NCBI RefSeq assembly: GCF_003173055.1
Contig: NZ_QGLF01000005.1
Coordinates: 496,001-560,000, forward strand
Reading direction: 5' to 3'
DNA length: 64,000 nt
Source: Zavarzinia compransoris
GTDB lineage: Bacteria; Pseudomonadota; Alphaproteobacteria; Zavarziniales; Zavarziniaceae
Made by a program: the position numbers and the translations under genes. This document shows positions 35,423 through 43,966 of the stretch, piece by piece. The first letter of the stretch is position 1. Every line of letters begins with the position of its first letter. The notes below the pieces were generated by a model. The model did no database searches and had not been told where the DNA came from. It saw nothing but the letters and a program-made list of their open reading frames with translations.

Positions 35423-36052
35423 ATGAGTTTTCATGACGTCCGCTTTCCCCTCGATATCGCCTTCGGGTCGGCAGGCGGGCCGGGGTTCCGGGTCGATGTC
35501 GTGACCCTGGCCAGCGGGCACGAGGAACGCAACGCGCTCTGGGCCCATCCGCGTCACCGCTATGACGTCGGCCTCGGCCTGCGCTCGGACGACGACCTGC
35601 ATGAGCTGATCGCCTTCTTCAAGGCCCGGCGCGGCCGGCTGCACGGGTTCCGCTTTCGCGACTGGCAGGACTGGAAAAGCTGCCCGCCCCTGCGCCCGCC
35701 GGCGGCGACCGATCAGGCGATCGGCACCGGCGACGGTGAAACCACCGGCTTCCCGCTGTCGAAACTCTATGCCTCGGGGGCGCAATCCTATCGGCGCCTG
35801 ATCCGCCGGCCGGTCGCCGGCACGGTGGAGGTGGCGCTCGACGGCGTCGCCGTCGCCGCGCTCGACGTCGCCGTCGATCACGATACCGGCCTGGTGACAT
35901 TCGCGGCGCCGCCGGCCGCGGGCGCGATCGTCACCGCCGGCTTCGAATTCGACGTTCCCGTCCGCTTCGATGTCGAGCAATTGTCCCTGTCGCTGGCGGA
36001 TTTCCGCGCCGGGCAGGTCCCCTCCATTCCCTTGATCGAGGTGTTCTCGTGA
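35423..36052 (+). CDS. Distal tail protein, DUF2460 (gp12)
   Basis: A 209-residue DUF2460 protein. The opening FHDVRFPLDIAFGSAGGPGF and AFFKARRGRLHGFRFRDWQDWKS are family hallmarks. It forms the distal tail ring that joins the tube to the baseplate hub. Length equals RcGTA g12 (about 210). The stop overlaps the following GTG start. Confidence 0.93.
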   Translation: MSFHDVRFPLDIAFGSAGGPGFRVDVVTLASGHEERNALWAHPRHRYDVGLGLRSDDDLHELIAFFKARRGRLHGFRFRDWQDWKSCPPLRPPAATDQAIGTGDGETTGFPLSKLYASGAQSYRRLIRRPVAGTVEVALDGVAVAALDVAVDHDTGLVTFAAPPAAGAIVTAGFEFDVPVRFDVEQLSLSLADFRAGQVPSIPLIEVFS

Positions 36053-36924
36053 AGACCCTGCCGCCGGCCCTGGCCGCCCATCTGGCGGGCGGGGTGACGA
36101 CGCTGGCCCGCTGCTGGCTGATCCAGCGGCGCGACGGCGTCAGCCTCGGTTTCACCGACCATGATGTCGACCTCGACTTCGACGGCGTGACCTTTCACGC
36201 CGATTCCGGCTTCACCGCCAGCGCCCTCGAAAGCCAGCCGGGCCTCGCCGTCTCGAATGTCGATCTTGAGGGCGCGCTCCGCTCCGATGCGATCACCGAG
36301 GCGGATCTCGCCGCCGGGCGCTACGACGATGCGGAATGCCGGCTCTATCTGGTCAACTGGCAGGATGCGGGGCAGCGTGTCCTGCTCCGCCGGGGCCATA
36401 TCGGCGAGGTGACGCGGGGGCGCAGCGGCTATAGCGCGGAACTGCGCGGTCTTGCCCACCGGCTGGACCAGCCGGCCGGGCGCCTGTTCGAGCGGCGCTG
36501 CGCCTGGACCCTGGGCGATGCCCGCTGCGGCATCGATCTGGCGGCGCCGGCCTTCAGGGCGGCGGTGACCGTGGCCGCCGTCGAGGGCCGTCTCGGCCTT
36601 CGGGTCGGCGGGATCGACGATGCCGCGGACGGCACCTACAGCCACGGCCGCCTGTCGTTCACCGCCGGGGTCAATGCCGGCCTCGCGATCGAGGTCGCGG
36701 AACAGCGTGGCGCCCGGCTGCGCCTGCTGCTGCCCCTGCCCGGCATGCCGGCCGTCGGCGACGCGGGCGTGCTGACGGCGGGCTGCGACCGGCGCTTCGC
36801 CACCTGCGGCGCGCGGTTCGGCAATGCGGTGAACTTCGGCGGTTTCCCCCATATGCCGGGGGCGGATTTCGTCCTGTCCTATCCGAACCAGGGAGATGGC
36901 AATGACGGCGCCAGCCTGGCCTGA
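36049..36924 (+). CDS. Baseplate hub protein, DUF2163 (gp13)
   Basis: A 291-residue DUF2163/phage_BR0599-like protein. It begins with LPPALAAHLAGGVTTLARCWLIQRRDGV and GFTDHDVDLDFDGVTFH; four conserved cysteines are in FERRCAWTLGDARCGID and GCDRRFATCGARFGN, which in RcGTA bind an iron-sulfur cluster as I recall. The C-terminal FGGFPHMPGADFVLSYP is a strong family signature. GTG 36049 overlaps the DUF2460 stop. Confidence 0.93.
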   Translation: MKTLPPALAAHLAGGVTTLARCWLIQRRDGVSLGFTDHDVDLDFDGVTFHADSGFTASALESQPGLAVSNVDLEGALRSDAITEADLAAGRYDDAECRLYLVNWQDAGQRVLLRRGHIGEVTRGRSGYSAELRGLAHRLDQPAGRLFERRCAWTLGDARCGIDLAAPAFRAAVTVAAVEGRLGLRVGGIDDAADGTYSHGRLSFTAGVNAGLAIEVAEQRGARLRLLLPLPGMPAVGDAGVLTAGCDRRFATCGARFGNAVNFGGFPHMPGADFVLSYPNQGDGNDGASLA

Positions 36925-37342
36925 ACGGATCGTCGCATCGGCGCGCCTCTGGCTGGGCACGCCCTATCTGCACCAGGCGTCGGTGCCCGGTGTCGGCTGC
37001 GACTGCCTCGGTCTCGTGCGTGGGATCTACCGCGATCTTTACGGCCACGAACCGGAACTCCCGCCCGCCTATGGTCCCGACTGGGCGGAGGCGAGCGGCC
37101 GCGAGACCCTGGCGCTCGCGGCCCGCCGCCATCTGACCGAAATCGCGCCCGGGGAAGCGGGCCCGGGCGACGTCCTGCTCTTCTCCTACGGGCGGGGCTG
37201 GCCGGCGAAACATTGCGCGGTCCAGACCGGCCCGGCGCGCATGATCCATGCCTATAACCTGCACCCGGTGGCCGAGGTTGCCCTGGTGCCCTGGTGGCGG
37301 GCGCGGCTGCGCTTCGCCTTTCGCTTTCCGACGGATCTCTGA
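36902..37342 (+). CDS. NlpC/P60-family tail peptidase (gp14)
   Basis: A 146-residue NlpC/P60 cysteine peptidase. The catalytic cysteine is Cys35 in GVGCDCLGLVRG, and the histidine is in PAKHCAVQTG. It probably cuts the murein stem peptide when the particle crosses the recipient wall. ATG 36902 is preferred, with GGGAG at 36891-36895, over the ATG two codons upstream. It overlaps the end of the DUF2163 gene by 23 bases. Confidence 0.92.
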   Translation: MTAPAWPERIVASARLWLGTPYLHQASVPGVGCDCLGLVRGIYRDLYGHEPELPPAYGPDWAEASGRETLALAARRHLTEIAPGEAGPGDVLLFSYGRGWPAKHCAVQTGPARMIHAYNLHPVAEVALVPWWRARLRFAFRFPTDL

Positions 37343-37344
37343 CC

Positions 37345-40300
37345 ATGGCGACCTTGCTGCTGACCGTGGCCGCGACCGCGCTGACCGCCGGCGCCCCCGC
37401 CTGGGCGGCGACGGCGGCGGCGCTTGCCGCCTCGACCGTGGGCGCCTTCGTCGACCAGCGCCTGTTCTCGGGCACGGTGAAACGGGAAGGGCCGCGCCTT
37501 GCCGATCTTCAGGTCCAGACCTCGGCCGAAGGTGCGCCGGTGCCCGAGATGGCGGGGCGGCTGCGCCTGTCCGGCCAGGTGATCTGGGCGACGCGCTTTC
37601 GCGAGGAAGCGACCACCGAGACCACGGGCGGCGGCAAGGGCGGCGGGGGCGGCGGCTCCACCAGCGTGACCTCCTACCGCTATTTCGCCAATTTCGCCGT
37701 CGCCCTGTGCGAGGGGGCGATCGACCGCCTGTGGCGGGTCTGGGCGGACGGCAAGCCCTTGGATCTCAGCGGCATCGTCATGCGGGTCTATCCGGGCGAT
37801 GGGATCCAGGACCCGGATCCCCTGATCGAGGCGATCGAAGGGGCGGGCCGCGCCCCCGCCTATCGCGGCACGGCCTATGTCGTGTTCGAGAATCTGCCGC
37901 TGGAGCGCTTCGGCAACCGGCTGCCGCAACTGACTTTCGAGGTCTTCCGCCGCGTCGGGCCGGTCTCCGGGCCGGCGCTGGAGACCAGGATCGAGGGCAT
38001 CACCCTGATCCCCGGCGGCGGCGAATTCGCCTATGATACCCATGTCGTCACCTCGGGCAGCGAGGCGACGGCCGCCGGCCTGCAGCTGCCGCAGAACCGA
38101 AGCGCCGGCGACGGCCGCGCCGACCTGCTGCCCGCGCTTGACGATCTGGCCGCCAGCCTGCCCGCGGTGCGCCGGGTCTCACTCGTCGTCGGCTGGTTCG
38201 GCGACGACCTGCGGGCCGCGCAATGCCGGATCCAGCCCCGGGTGGAACACGGGGCGAAGGCGACCTTCGAGGGCCGGACGCCGATCGCCTGGAGCGTGCA
38301 GGGCCTGGCGCGCGGCGAGGTGCCGGTCGTGTCCCTGCGGCCCGACGGCGGCCACCGGGCCTATGGCGGCACGCCGTCGGATGCCTCGGTGGTCCGGGCG
38401 ATCCTGGAACTGCGGGCGCGCGGTTATCAGGTCGTGCTCTATCCCTTCCTGTTCATGGATATTCCGGCGGGCAACACCTTGCCGAACCCCTATTCGGCGG
38501 GCGGTACGGCGGCCGGGCAGCCGGCCCATCCCTGGCGTGGCCGGATCACCGCCGGCATCGCACCGGGATACGGCGGCTCGCCGGACGGAACCGCCGCCGT
38601 TGCCGCCGAAATCGCCGCCTTCGTCGGCACGGCCGGGCCGGCGCATTTCGGCGCCGCCGTCGATGCCGGAACCGGTACGGTAACGTCCTCCTATGCCGGT
38701 CCGGCGGAATGGTCCCTGCGCCGGCTGGTGCTGCATTACGCGCGGCTTGCCGCGGCGGTGAATGCCGCCGCGCCGGGGGCCGTGTCGGCCTTCGTCATCG
38801 GATCGGAATTGCGCGGGCTGACCACATTGCGGGACGGCGGCGGCCATTATCCCTTCGTCGCGGCCCTGCGCGCCCTGGCGGCGGATTGCCGGGCGGTGAT
38901 GGGGGCGGCGGTCCAACTGACCTATGCCGCCGACTGGTCGGAATATTTCGGCCACCAGCCGGGGGATGGTTCGGGCGACCTCCGCTATCACCTCGACCCG
39001 CTGTGGGCCGACGCCCATATCGATGCGGTCGGCATCGACAATTACCTGCCGCTGGCGGACTGGCGGGACGGCACGGATCACCTCGATGCCGCGGCGGGCT
39101 GGGCCGGGCCGCATGACGGCGCCTATCTGCGCGCCAATATCGAGGGCGGCGAATATTACGACTGGTATTACGCCAGCGCGGCCGACCGCCGCGAGCAGCG
39201 GCGCACGCCGATCACCGACGGCGCCTATGGCAAGCCCTGGGTCTATCGGCCGAAGGACCTGCGGCGCTGGTGGGCCGAGGCGCATGTGGAGCGGATCGGC
39301 GGCATCGAGCAGCCGGCGCCGACCGCCTGGGTGCCTTCCGGCAAGCCGATCTGGTTCACCGAACTCGGCATCCCGAGCATCGATCGCGGCTGCAACCAGC
39401 CGAATGTCTTCTTCGATCCGAAGTCGGCGGAATCGGCGCTGCCGCATTTTTCGGCCGGAACGCGGGACGATCTGGTGCAGCGCGCCGGGCTTGCCGCCTG
39501 GCTGGACCATTTCGGGCCCGCGGCCGCCACCAATCCGGTCTCGCCCGTCTACGGCGGCCGGATGGTGACGGAAATCGCCGTCTGGACCTGGGATGCCCGG
39601 CCCTATCCGGCCTGGCCGGCGCGGGCCGATCTCTGGGGCGATACCGATCTCTGGCCGACCGGGCATTGGCTGAACGGCAAGGTGGCGCTGGCCGATCTCG
39701 GCGGGCTCGTGGCCGCGATCTGCGGCCGCGCCGGGCTCGGGCCCGGGGAAATCGATGTTTCGGCGCTGCGCGGCATCGTTCCGGGTTACCTGAGGGACCG
39801 GGTGCTGAGCCCGCGCGGCGAAATCGAAGCCTTGATGGAAGCCTTCGACTTCGATGCGGCCGAAGGCGACGGCCGGCTGCGCTTCCGCCCCAAGGGTGGC
39901 GGCCCGGCGGCGGTGCTGACGCTCGACGATATCGCCGCCGGCGAGGAGGAACGGGGCGACCTGAGCATAACCCGGGCCCAGGAAACCGACCTGCCGGGCG
40001 ATGTGACCATCAGGTTTACCGACCTCGCCCGGGACTACCGGACCGCGGCGGTGGTCAGCCGGCGCCAGGCCGGGGGCGCGGTCGGGCGCCATATCCTGTC
40101 GCTGCCGCTGGCCCTGGACGAGGAACAGGCCCTGCGCATGGCCGAGCGGCTGCTGACCGAGGCCTGGATCGGCCGGGAAAGTGTTCGCTTCGCCCTGCCG
40201 CCGTCCCGGCTGGCCTTCGATCCCGGCGATACGCTCGATCTCGTCACCGCGGCGGGGCGGTTGACGCTGCGCATCGGGCGGATCAGCGAGACGGGCCGGC

Positions 40301-41334
40301 GCGACGTCGAGGCCAGGGTGGTCGAGCCCGCGGCCCACGGGCCCGTGCTCAGCCTTGCCGCGCCGCAGGCGATCGGCCGGCTGCCGGTGCCGGCCGGCCT
40401 TTCGCTCGCCTTTCTCGACCTGCCGGTGATCGACGAGACGGTCCCGCCCCACCGGCCCTGGGTGGCGGCGGGCAGCGTGCCCGCGGTCGAGGTCGCCGTC
40501 GCCGCTTCCGCGACCGGCGACAGTTACGAGACTTGGGCCGTGCTGCCGGTGGCAGCCACGTTCGGGGTTACCGTCCACCCCCTCTACAACGGGCCGACGG
40601 CATTCTGGGACGAGGGCAATGTGCTGGGCGTCGCCCTGGTCAGCGGCAGCCTGAGCAGCCGGCCGCGGGACCGGCTGCTGGCGGGCGACGCCAATGCCCT
40701 GGCGATCGAGAATGCGGACGGCGACTGGGAAATCCTTCAGTTCGCGGCTGCGGCGCCGGTCGGGCCCGGGCGTTACGACCTGCGCGGCCTGCTGCGCGGG
40801 CGCCTTGGGACCGAACAGGCGATGCGGTCGCCGGTCGCGGCGGGGGCGCGGGTGGTGGCCCTGACCGGGGCGCTGCGCAGCCTGCCGCTGCCCTTGTCCT
40901 TGCGGCAGGTCGAGATGCGCTATCGCTTCGGTCCCGCCGCCGCTGCCGGCCATGGCGATCCGTCGTGGGAAGAGCGGCGTTTCACCGCGCGCGGGATCGG
41001 CCTGCGTCCCTATGCCCCGGTTCATGTCCGGGGCCGGCGGGATGCGGCCGGCAACCTGGAGATCACCTGGATACGCCGGACCCGCATCGGCGGACAATGG
41101 TCGGACCATGCCGATGTGCCCCTGTCCGAGGAACAGGAGCGTTACGACATTGAAATCCTCGACGGCGCCGGTCCGGCGGTGAAGCGCACCCTGAATGCGA
41201 CCGTGCCGCACGCCACCTATGGCGCGGCCAGCGCGGTCGCGGATTTCGGCTGGATCCCCGCGGCCGTGGTGGTCCGGGTCTACCAGGTTTCAGCCCTGTT
41301 CGGCCGCGGGTTGGCGGCGACGGCAACCATCTGA
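37345..41334 (+). CDS. GTA host-recognition/baseplate megatron protein (gp15)
   Basis: A 1329-residue protein, close to RcGTA g15 (about 1304). The N-terminus has a hydrophobic stretch and then the phage tail segment LADLQVQTSAEGAPVPEMAG, with a Gly-rich loop near residues 94-104. Residues about 360-740 are a GTA TIM-barrel glycoside-hydrolase-like domain (YAADWSEYFGH, IDAVGIDNYLPLADWRDG, WFTELGIPSID). Residues about 810-960 match the phage tail_3 domain (YLRDRVLSPRGEIEALMEAFDFD). A beta-rich C-terminus ends near DFGWIPAAVVVRVYQ. It forms the tip that touches the recipient surface and may bind or cut glycans. Confidence 0.94.
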   Translation: MATLLLTVAATALTAGAPAWAATAAALAASTVGAFVDQRLFSGTVKREGPRLADLQVQTSAEGAPVPEMAGRLRLSGQVIWATRFREEATTETTGGGKGGGGGGSTSVTSYRYFANFAVALCEGAIDRLWRVWADGKPLDLSGIVMRVYPGDGIQDPDPLIEAIEGAGRAPAYRGTAYVVFENLPLERFGNRLPQLTFEVFRRVGPVSGPALETRIEGITLIPGGGEFAYDTHVVTSGSEATAAGLQLPQNRSAGDGRADLLPALDDLAASLPAVRRVSLVVGWFGDDLRAAQCRIQPRVEHGAKATFEGRTPIAWSVQGLARGEVPVVSLRPDGGHRAYGGTPSDASVVRAILELRARGYQVVLYPFLFMDIPAGNTLPNPYSAGGTAAGQPAHPWRGRITAGIAPGYGGSPDGTAAVAAEIAAFVGTAGPAHFGAAVDAGTGTVTSSYAGPAEWSLRRLVLHYARLAAAVNAAAPGAVSAFVIGSELRGLTTLRDGGGHYPFVAALRALAADCRAVMGAAVQLTYAADWSEYFGHQPGDGSGDLRYHLDPLWADAHIDAVGIDNYLPLADWRDGTDHLDAAAGWAGPHDGAYLRANIEGGEYYDWYYASAADRREQRRTPITDGAYGKPWVYRPKDLRRWWAEAHVERIGGIEQPAPTAWVPSGKPIWFTELGIPSIDRGCNQPNVFFDPKSAESALPHFSAGTRDDLVQRAGLAAWLDHFGPAAATNPVSPVYGGRMVTEIAVWTWDARPYPAWPARADLWGDTDLWPTGHWLNGKVALADLGGLVAAICGRAGLGPGEIDVSALRGIVPGYLRDRVLSPRGEIEALMEAFDFDAAEGDGRLRFRPKGGGPAAVLTLDDIAAGEEERGDLSITRAQETDLPGDVTIRFTDLARDYRTAAVVSRRQAGGAVGRHILSLPLALDEEQALRMAERLLTEAWIGRESVRFALPPSRLAFDPGDTLDLVTAAGRLTLRIGRISETGRRDVEARVVEPAAHGPVLSLAAPQAIGRLPVPAGLSLAFLDLPVIDETVPPHRPWVAAGSVPAVEVAVAASATGDSYETWAVLPVAATFGVTVHPLYNGPTAFWDEGNVLGVALVSGSLSSRPRDRLLAGDANALAIENADGDWEILQFAAAAPVGPGRYDLRGLLRGRLGTEQAMRSPVAAGARVVALTGALRSLPLPLSLRQVEMRYRFGPAAAAGHGDPSWEERRFTARGIGLRPYAPVHVRGRRDAAGNLEITWIRRTRIGGQWSDHADVPLSEEQERYDIEILDGAGPAVKRTLNATVPHATYGAASAVADFGWIPAAVVVRVYQVSALFGRGLAATATI

Positions 41335-41363
41335 TCGGCCTCTGTCGAAGGAGCCCTTTTGCC

Positions 41364-42545
41364 ATGACGACCCCGCGGCTGGCGCTGCCCTATATCGCCC
41401 AGTACCAGGCACAGAAGGAAATCACCCATAACGAGGCACTGAACACGCTGGATATGCTGGTGCAGGCCGCGGTTCTCGACCGGACCAGGACGGCCGCCCC
41501 GGCGGCGCCGGCGGCCGGCGACTGCCATCTGGTAGCGGCCGGTGCCGACGGCGCCTGGGCGGGGCACGGTGGCGAGCTTGCCTGCTGGTACGGCACCGAC
41601 TGGGTGTTCGTGGCGCCGCGGGCGGGGTTTCAGATCCTTGTCGTCGACGAGCACCTGCTGCTGCTGCATGACGGCGCCGGGTGGGTGCCGACGTCGGCCG
41701 CCGCGGGGACGGCCGTCGGCGATGTCGCCGGCCTGGCGGCGGCCCTGGCGGGCAAGCAGCCTTCGGGGGCCATGCTGACGGCATTGGCGGCGCTGGCCAC
41801 GGCGGCCGGCAAGGGCCTCTATTTCACGGGTGCCGATGCGCCGGCGACCTATGACCTTAGCGGTTTCATGAGGGGGCTGCTCGGCGCCGCCGATGCGGCG
41901 GCGGTCAGGGCGGCGATAGCGGCGGCGGTCACGGAGGAGCCGGAATTCACCGGCCCGCTGACCGTGAAAAAGGAGGCGTATCCTGAAATCAAAATGATGG
42001 TGACCGTCAGCGGCACGCCGGATCAGCGCGCGTTCAAGCTGGTTGTCGATCAGAACAATAGCGTTCTGGCCCTTCAGGCGATTGCCGACAATGGCTCCTA
42101 CGTCAGGAATATTATCCAGTTCGGTCACGGCGGGCAGATCAGCTCGGCAGGCGATATCAATGTTTCCAAAGGCCCCGGCACGAATCGTGTTTTCGGCCTT
42201 CAGACCGACGGGGTTCTTCGGTGGTCCTTTTCGGCGAACGCCGGCGCGGAAAGCGGCGCCAGCGTCGGTTCCGATTTCGGCATCAACCGCTTCTCCGACA
42301 CGGGCGCTTACCTCGGAACGCCGGTATTCATCGATCGAGGAACAGGTTCAGTCACATTGTCGAATGTGACGAGCAACGGCCCGGTGCGCTATCGCGTCCA
42401 TACCAGGGGCACTCTCCCCACCCCTTCCGCCGGCACTGTCGGATGGGCCGAGGTGTCCAACCCGGAAACGGGCAAATCGGCCCTCGTGAAATGCGACGGC
42501 GCGGCCTGGACCTACATCGACGGCAGCGCCGTCGCTATCGCGTGA
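41364..42545 (+). CDS. Tail fibre protein, DUF2793
   Basis: A 393-residue protein. The N-terminal 120 residues are a DUF2793 domain (TPRLALPYIAQYQAQKEIT, then CHLVAAGADGAW and GFQILVVDEHLLLLHDGAGW). In R. capsulatus the GTA tail fibre is a DUF2793 protein encoded at a distant locus; here it follows gp15 by 29 bases. The middle has an Ala-rich linker (residues 120-190). The last 200 residues are a repetitive, beta-rich, Asn/Gly/Ser-rich tip with clearly lower GC than all neighbours, suggesting a swapped host-range module. Confidence 0.9.
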   Translation: MTTPRLALPYIAQYQAQKEITHNEALNTLDMLVQAAVLDRTRTAAPAAPAAGDCHLVAAGADGAWAGHGGELACWYGTDWVFVAPRAGFQILVVDEHLLLLHDGAGWVPTSAAAGTAVGDVAGLAAALAGKQPSGAMLTALAALATAAGKGLYFTGADAPATYDLSGFMRGLLGAADAAAVRAAIAAAVTEEPEFTGPLTVKKEAYPEIKMMVTVSGTPDQRAFKLVVDQNNSVLALQAIADNGSYVRNIIQFGHGGQISSAGDINVSKGPGTNRVFGLQTDGVLRWSFSANAGAESGASVGSDFGINRFSDTGAYLGTPVFIDRGTGSVTLSNVTSNGPVRYRVHTRGTLPTPSAGTVGWAEVSNPETGKSALVKCDGAAWTYIDGSAVAIA

Positions 42546-42553
42546 GGAAAGCC

Positions 42554-42835
42554 ATGTCGATCATCTCTCTCGACCGCATCGAAATCCAGACCCGGCCGCT
42601 CGACCATGCCGCGGGCAACAGTTACGCGATCTGGTTGCGCGCCTCGACGGATTTCGCCGGCGAGGCCCGGTACATCCTGCGCGGCCCGCTGACGCCGGAA
42701 GAGGCCGAGGCCGCGGGTTACCCCCTCGATCTCGTGCTGGGCGAGATCGCCGCCAACGCCATCCGGCAGGAACGCGCGGCGGTGGCCGCCCGCGACGCCG
42801 CGACCGACCGCAACCGGGACGAGGGAGGTGTGTAA
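42554..42835 (+). CDS. Small GTA-cluster protein after the fibre gene
   Basis: A 93-residue soluble protein, starting MSIISLDRIEIQTRPLDHAAGNSY, with RASTDFAGEARYILRGPLT and a helical charged end. I do not recognise the family. Its place directly after the fibre gene suggests a fibre chaperone or a small structural protein. ATG 42554 has TGAGGAAAG upstream. Its TAA overlaps the next ATG by one base. Confidence 0.75.
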   Translation: MSIISLDRIEIQTRPLDHAAGNSYAIWLRASTDFAGEARYILRGPLTPEEAEAAGYPLDLVLGEIAANAIRQERAAVAARDAATDRNRDEGGV

Positions 42836-43149
42836 TGGATGCAGTATCGCTGGCGCCATCGCGGCGCAGTGAGATGGAACGCCAGGCGGCGATCGTCATC
42901 GGCGCCCTGCTGACCGCGGGCGTGGTCTGGCTGGCGGGCAGCGTCAGCGAGACGACGGCGGTCATCGCCGGGCTGAAGGTGCAGATCGAGGGCCTGCGCG
43001 AACAGGTCGGCGATCTCAAGGCCGGCGGCCGCGACGCCCTGGCCGCCGAGGAGGCGCGCCGCGAGTTCGGCCGCCTGGACGGCCGCCTGGCCGATCTCGA
43101 AGGCCGCCTGCGCCGTATCGAGCGCGCCGTGCCGGGGGGCAACCCATGA
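42835..43149 (+). CDS. Single-pass membrane protein with coiled coil, holin-like
   Basis: A 104-residue protein with one transmembrane segment (AAIVIGALLTAGVVWLAGSV, about 16-35) and a C-terminal coiled coil (LKVQIEGLREQVGDLK, then LDGRLADLEGRLRRIE). It stands immediately before the SleB hydrolase with a 4-base overlap, so it is the best holin or spanin-like candidate for release. No sequence family is certain. Confidence 0.7.
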   Translation: MDAVSLAPSRRSEMERQAAIVIGALLTAGVVWLAGSVSETTAVIAGLKVQIEGLREQVGDLKAGGRDALAAEEARREFGRLDGRLADLEGRLRRIERAVPGGNP

Positions 43150-43631
43150 GCCCGCCGCGCGCCCCCTTTGCCGCCCGGGTGGCGCCCCTGCCGGCCCCGG
43201 GCGAGGCGGACCGCGATACGCTGGCCCGCACGCTCTGGGGCGAGGCGAGGGGCGAGGGCGTGCCCGGCATGGCGGCGGTCGCCGGCGTCGTCGTCAACCG
43301 CATGCTGGCCAGCGCCCGGCTGGTCGCGGCGGGGCGCGAGGCCGCGTGGTGGTGCGGGCCCGACGCCGTCTCCGTGTGCCGGGCGCCGTGGCAGTTTTCC
43401 TGCTGGAACCTGGGCGATCCCAACCGCGGCAGGATCGAGGCCCTGGCCGCGGACGGCGCCGTGCTCCTGCCCGCGCGGACCATCGCCGATGCCGCGCTGG
43501 ACGGCCGCCTCGGCGATTCCACTTTCGGCGCCGACCATTATCACGCCCGCGGGGTGCTGCCGGCCTGGGCCCGCGGGCGCCGGCCGGTCGTCGCCATCGG
43601 CCGGCACCTGTTCTACAAGCTCGGCAATTGA
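43146..43631 (+). CDS. Cell wall hydrolase, SleB family (endolysin)
   Basis: A 161-residue SleB/Hydrolase_2 domain. The catalytic glutamate is in LWGEARGEGVPGMAAVAGVVVNR; the conserved APWQFSCWN and YHARGVLPAWARG follow. These enzymes act as lytic transglycosylases or amidases on peptidoglycan. There is no signal peptide, so export would depend on a holin. In RcGTA the lysis genes are elsewhere; here the gene lies within the run. ATG overlaps the upstream stop (ATGA). Confidence 0.92.
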   Translation: MSPPRAPFAARVAPLPAPGEADRDTLARTLWGEARGEGVPGMAAVAGVVVNRMLASARLVAAGREAAWWCGPDAVSVCRAPWQFSCWNLGDPNRGRIEALAADGAVLLPARTIADAALDGRLGDSTFGADHYHARGVLPAWARGRRPVVAIGRHLFYKLGN

Positions 43632-43643
43632 GGGGAACAAAGC

Positions 43644-43826
43644 ATGATCGAATTCATCATCGACAACGGCGACACCCTGCTGGCCGCGGCCAGCGGCGTG
43701 ATCGCGGCGGCATCGGCCATCGCGGCCCTGACGCCGACCCCGGTCGACGACGGCATCGTCCGTCTGCTGCGCCGGGTGGTGGAAGTGCTGGCGCTCAATG
43801 TCGGCAATGCCCGGCGCGGGCCCTGA
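43644..43826 (+). CDS. Small hydrophobic protein, holin-accessory-like
   Basis: A 60-residue protein with a hydrophobic stretch (TLLAAASGVIAAASAIAALTP, residues 12-32) and a basic helical end (LLRRVVEVLALNVG). Small proteins like this often follow endolysin genes in alphaproteobacterial prophages. A holin or antiholin role is possible but only inferred. ATG 43644 has GAGGGGA upstream. It closes the GTA run; the next gene has its own sigma-54-type promoter. Confidence 0.65.
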   Translation: MIEFIIDNGDTLLAAASGVIAAASAIAALTPTPVDDGIVRLLRRVVEVLALNVGNARRGP

Positions 43827-43830
43827 CACT

Positions 43831-43846
43831 TGGCACGGCTTTTGCC
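43831..43846 (+). promoter_or_regulatory. Sigma-54 (RpoN) promoter
   Basis: TGGCACG-GCTT-TTGCC fits the -24/-12 consensus TGGCACGNNNNTTGCW at every position but the last. It lies about 120 bases before the lytic transglycosylase gene on the same strand, so transcription would start near 43857. In alphaproteobacteria such promoters commonly drive flagellar or nitrogen genes and need an enhancer-binding activator. Confidence 0.75.
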
Positions 43847-43966
43847 AGTTACGGCCTGTCCCAGGGCGTGGGCGGACGGGAATCCGGGGTTCCGCGGCGC
43901 TTTGGGGCAGGGCGGCCGGCAAGAATTGCCGGATCGCCAGGACCGGATTGCCGGGAGGACCCGTGG

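Larger units (their letters stand above)
26857..43826 (+). mobile_element. RcGTA-like gene transfer agent cluster
   Basis: About 17 kb, all on the plus strand and mostly with overlapping stops and starts. The order is TerS, TerL, portal, protease, capsid, unknown, connector, stopper, HK97gp10-like, tail terminator, tail tube, gp10, gp10.1, short tape measure, DUF2460, DUF2163, NlpC/P60, gp15 megatron, DUF2793 fibre, three small proteins and a SleB-type hydrolase. This order and the protein sizes follow the Rhodobacter capsulatus GTA as I know it. No integrase, excisionase, repressor, replication genes or flanking att repeats are seen, which argues for a domesticated agent rather than an ordinary prophage. 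Base composition equals that of the host genes, except in the fibre tip. Confidence 0.85.

Noticed and set aside
38179-41211. Open frame of about 1000 codons on the minus strand opposite gp15
   Set aside because: Its product is low-complexity Arg/Gly/Pro/Ala sequence with no motif. It mirrors the codon bias of the real gene in high-GC DNA.
26857-43826. Ordinary temperate prophage
   Set aside because: No integrase, repressor, excisionase, replication or antitermination genes; the tape measure is very short and the whole set follows GTA order. Only sequence beyond the window or comparative data could reverse this.
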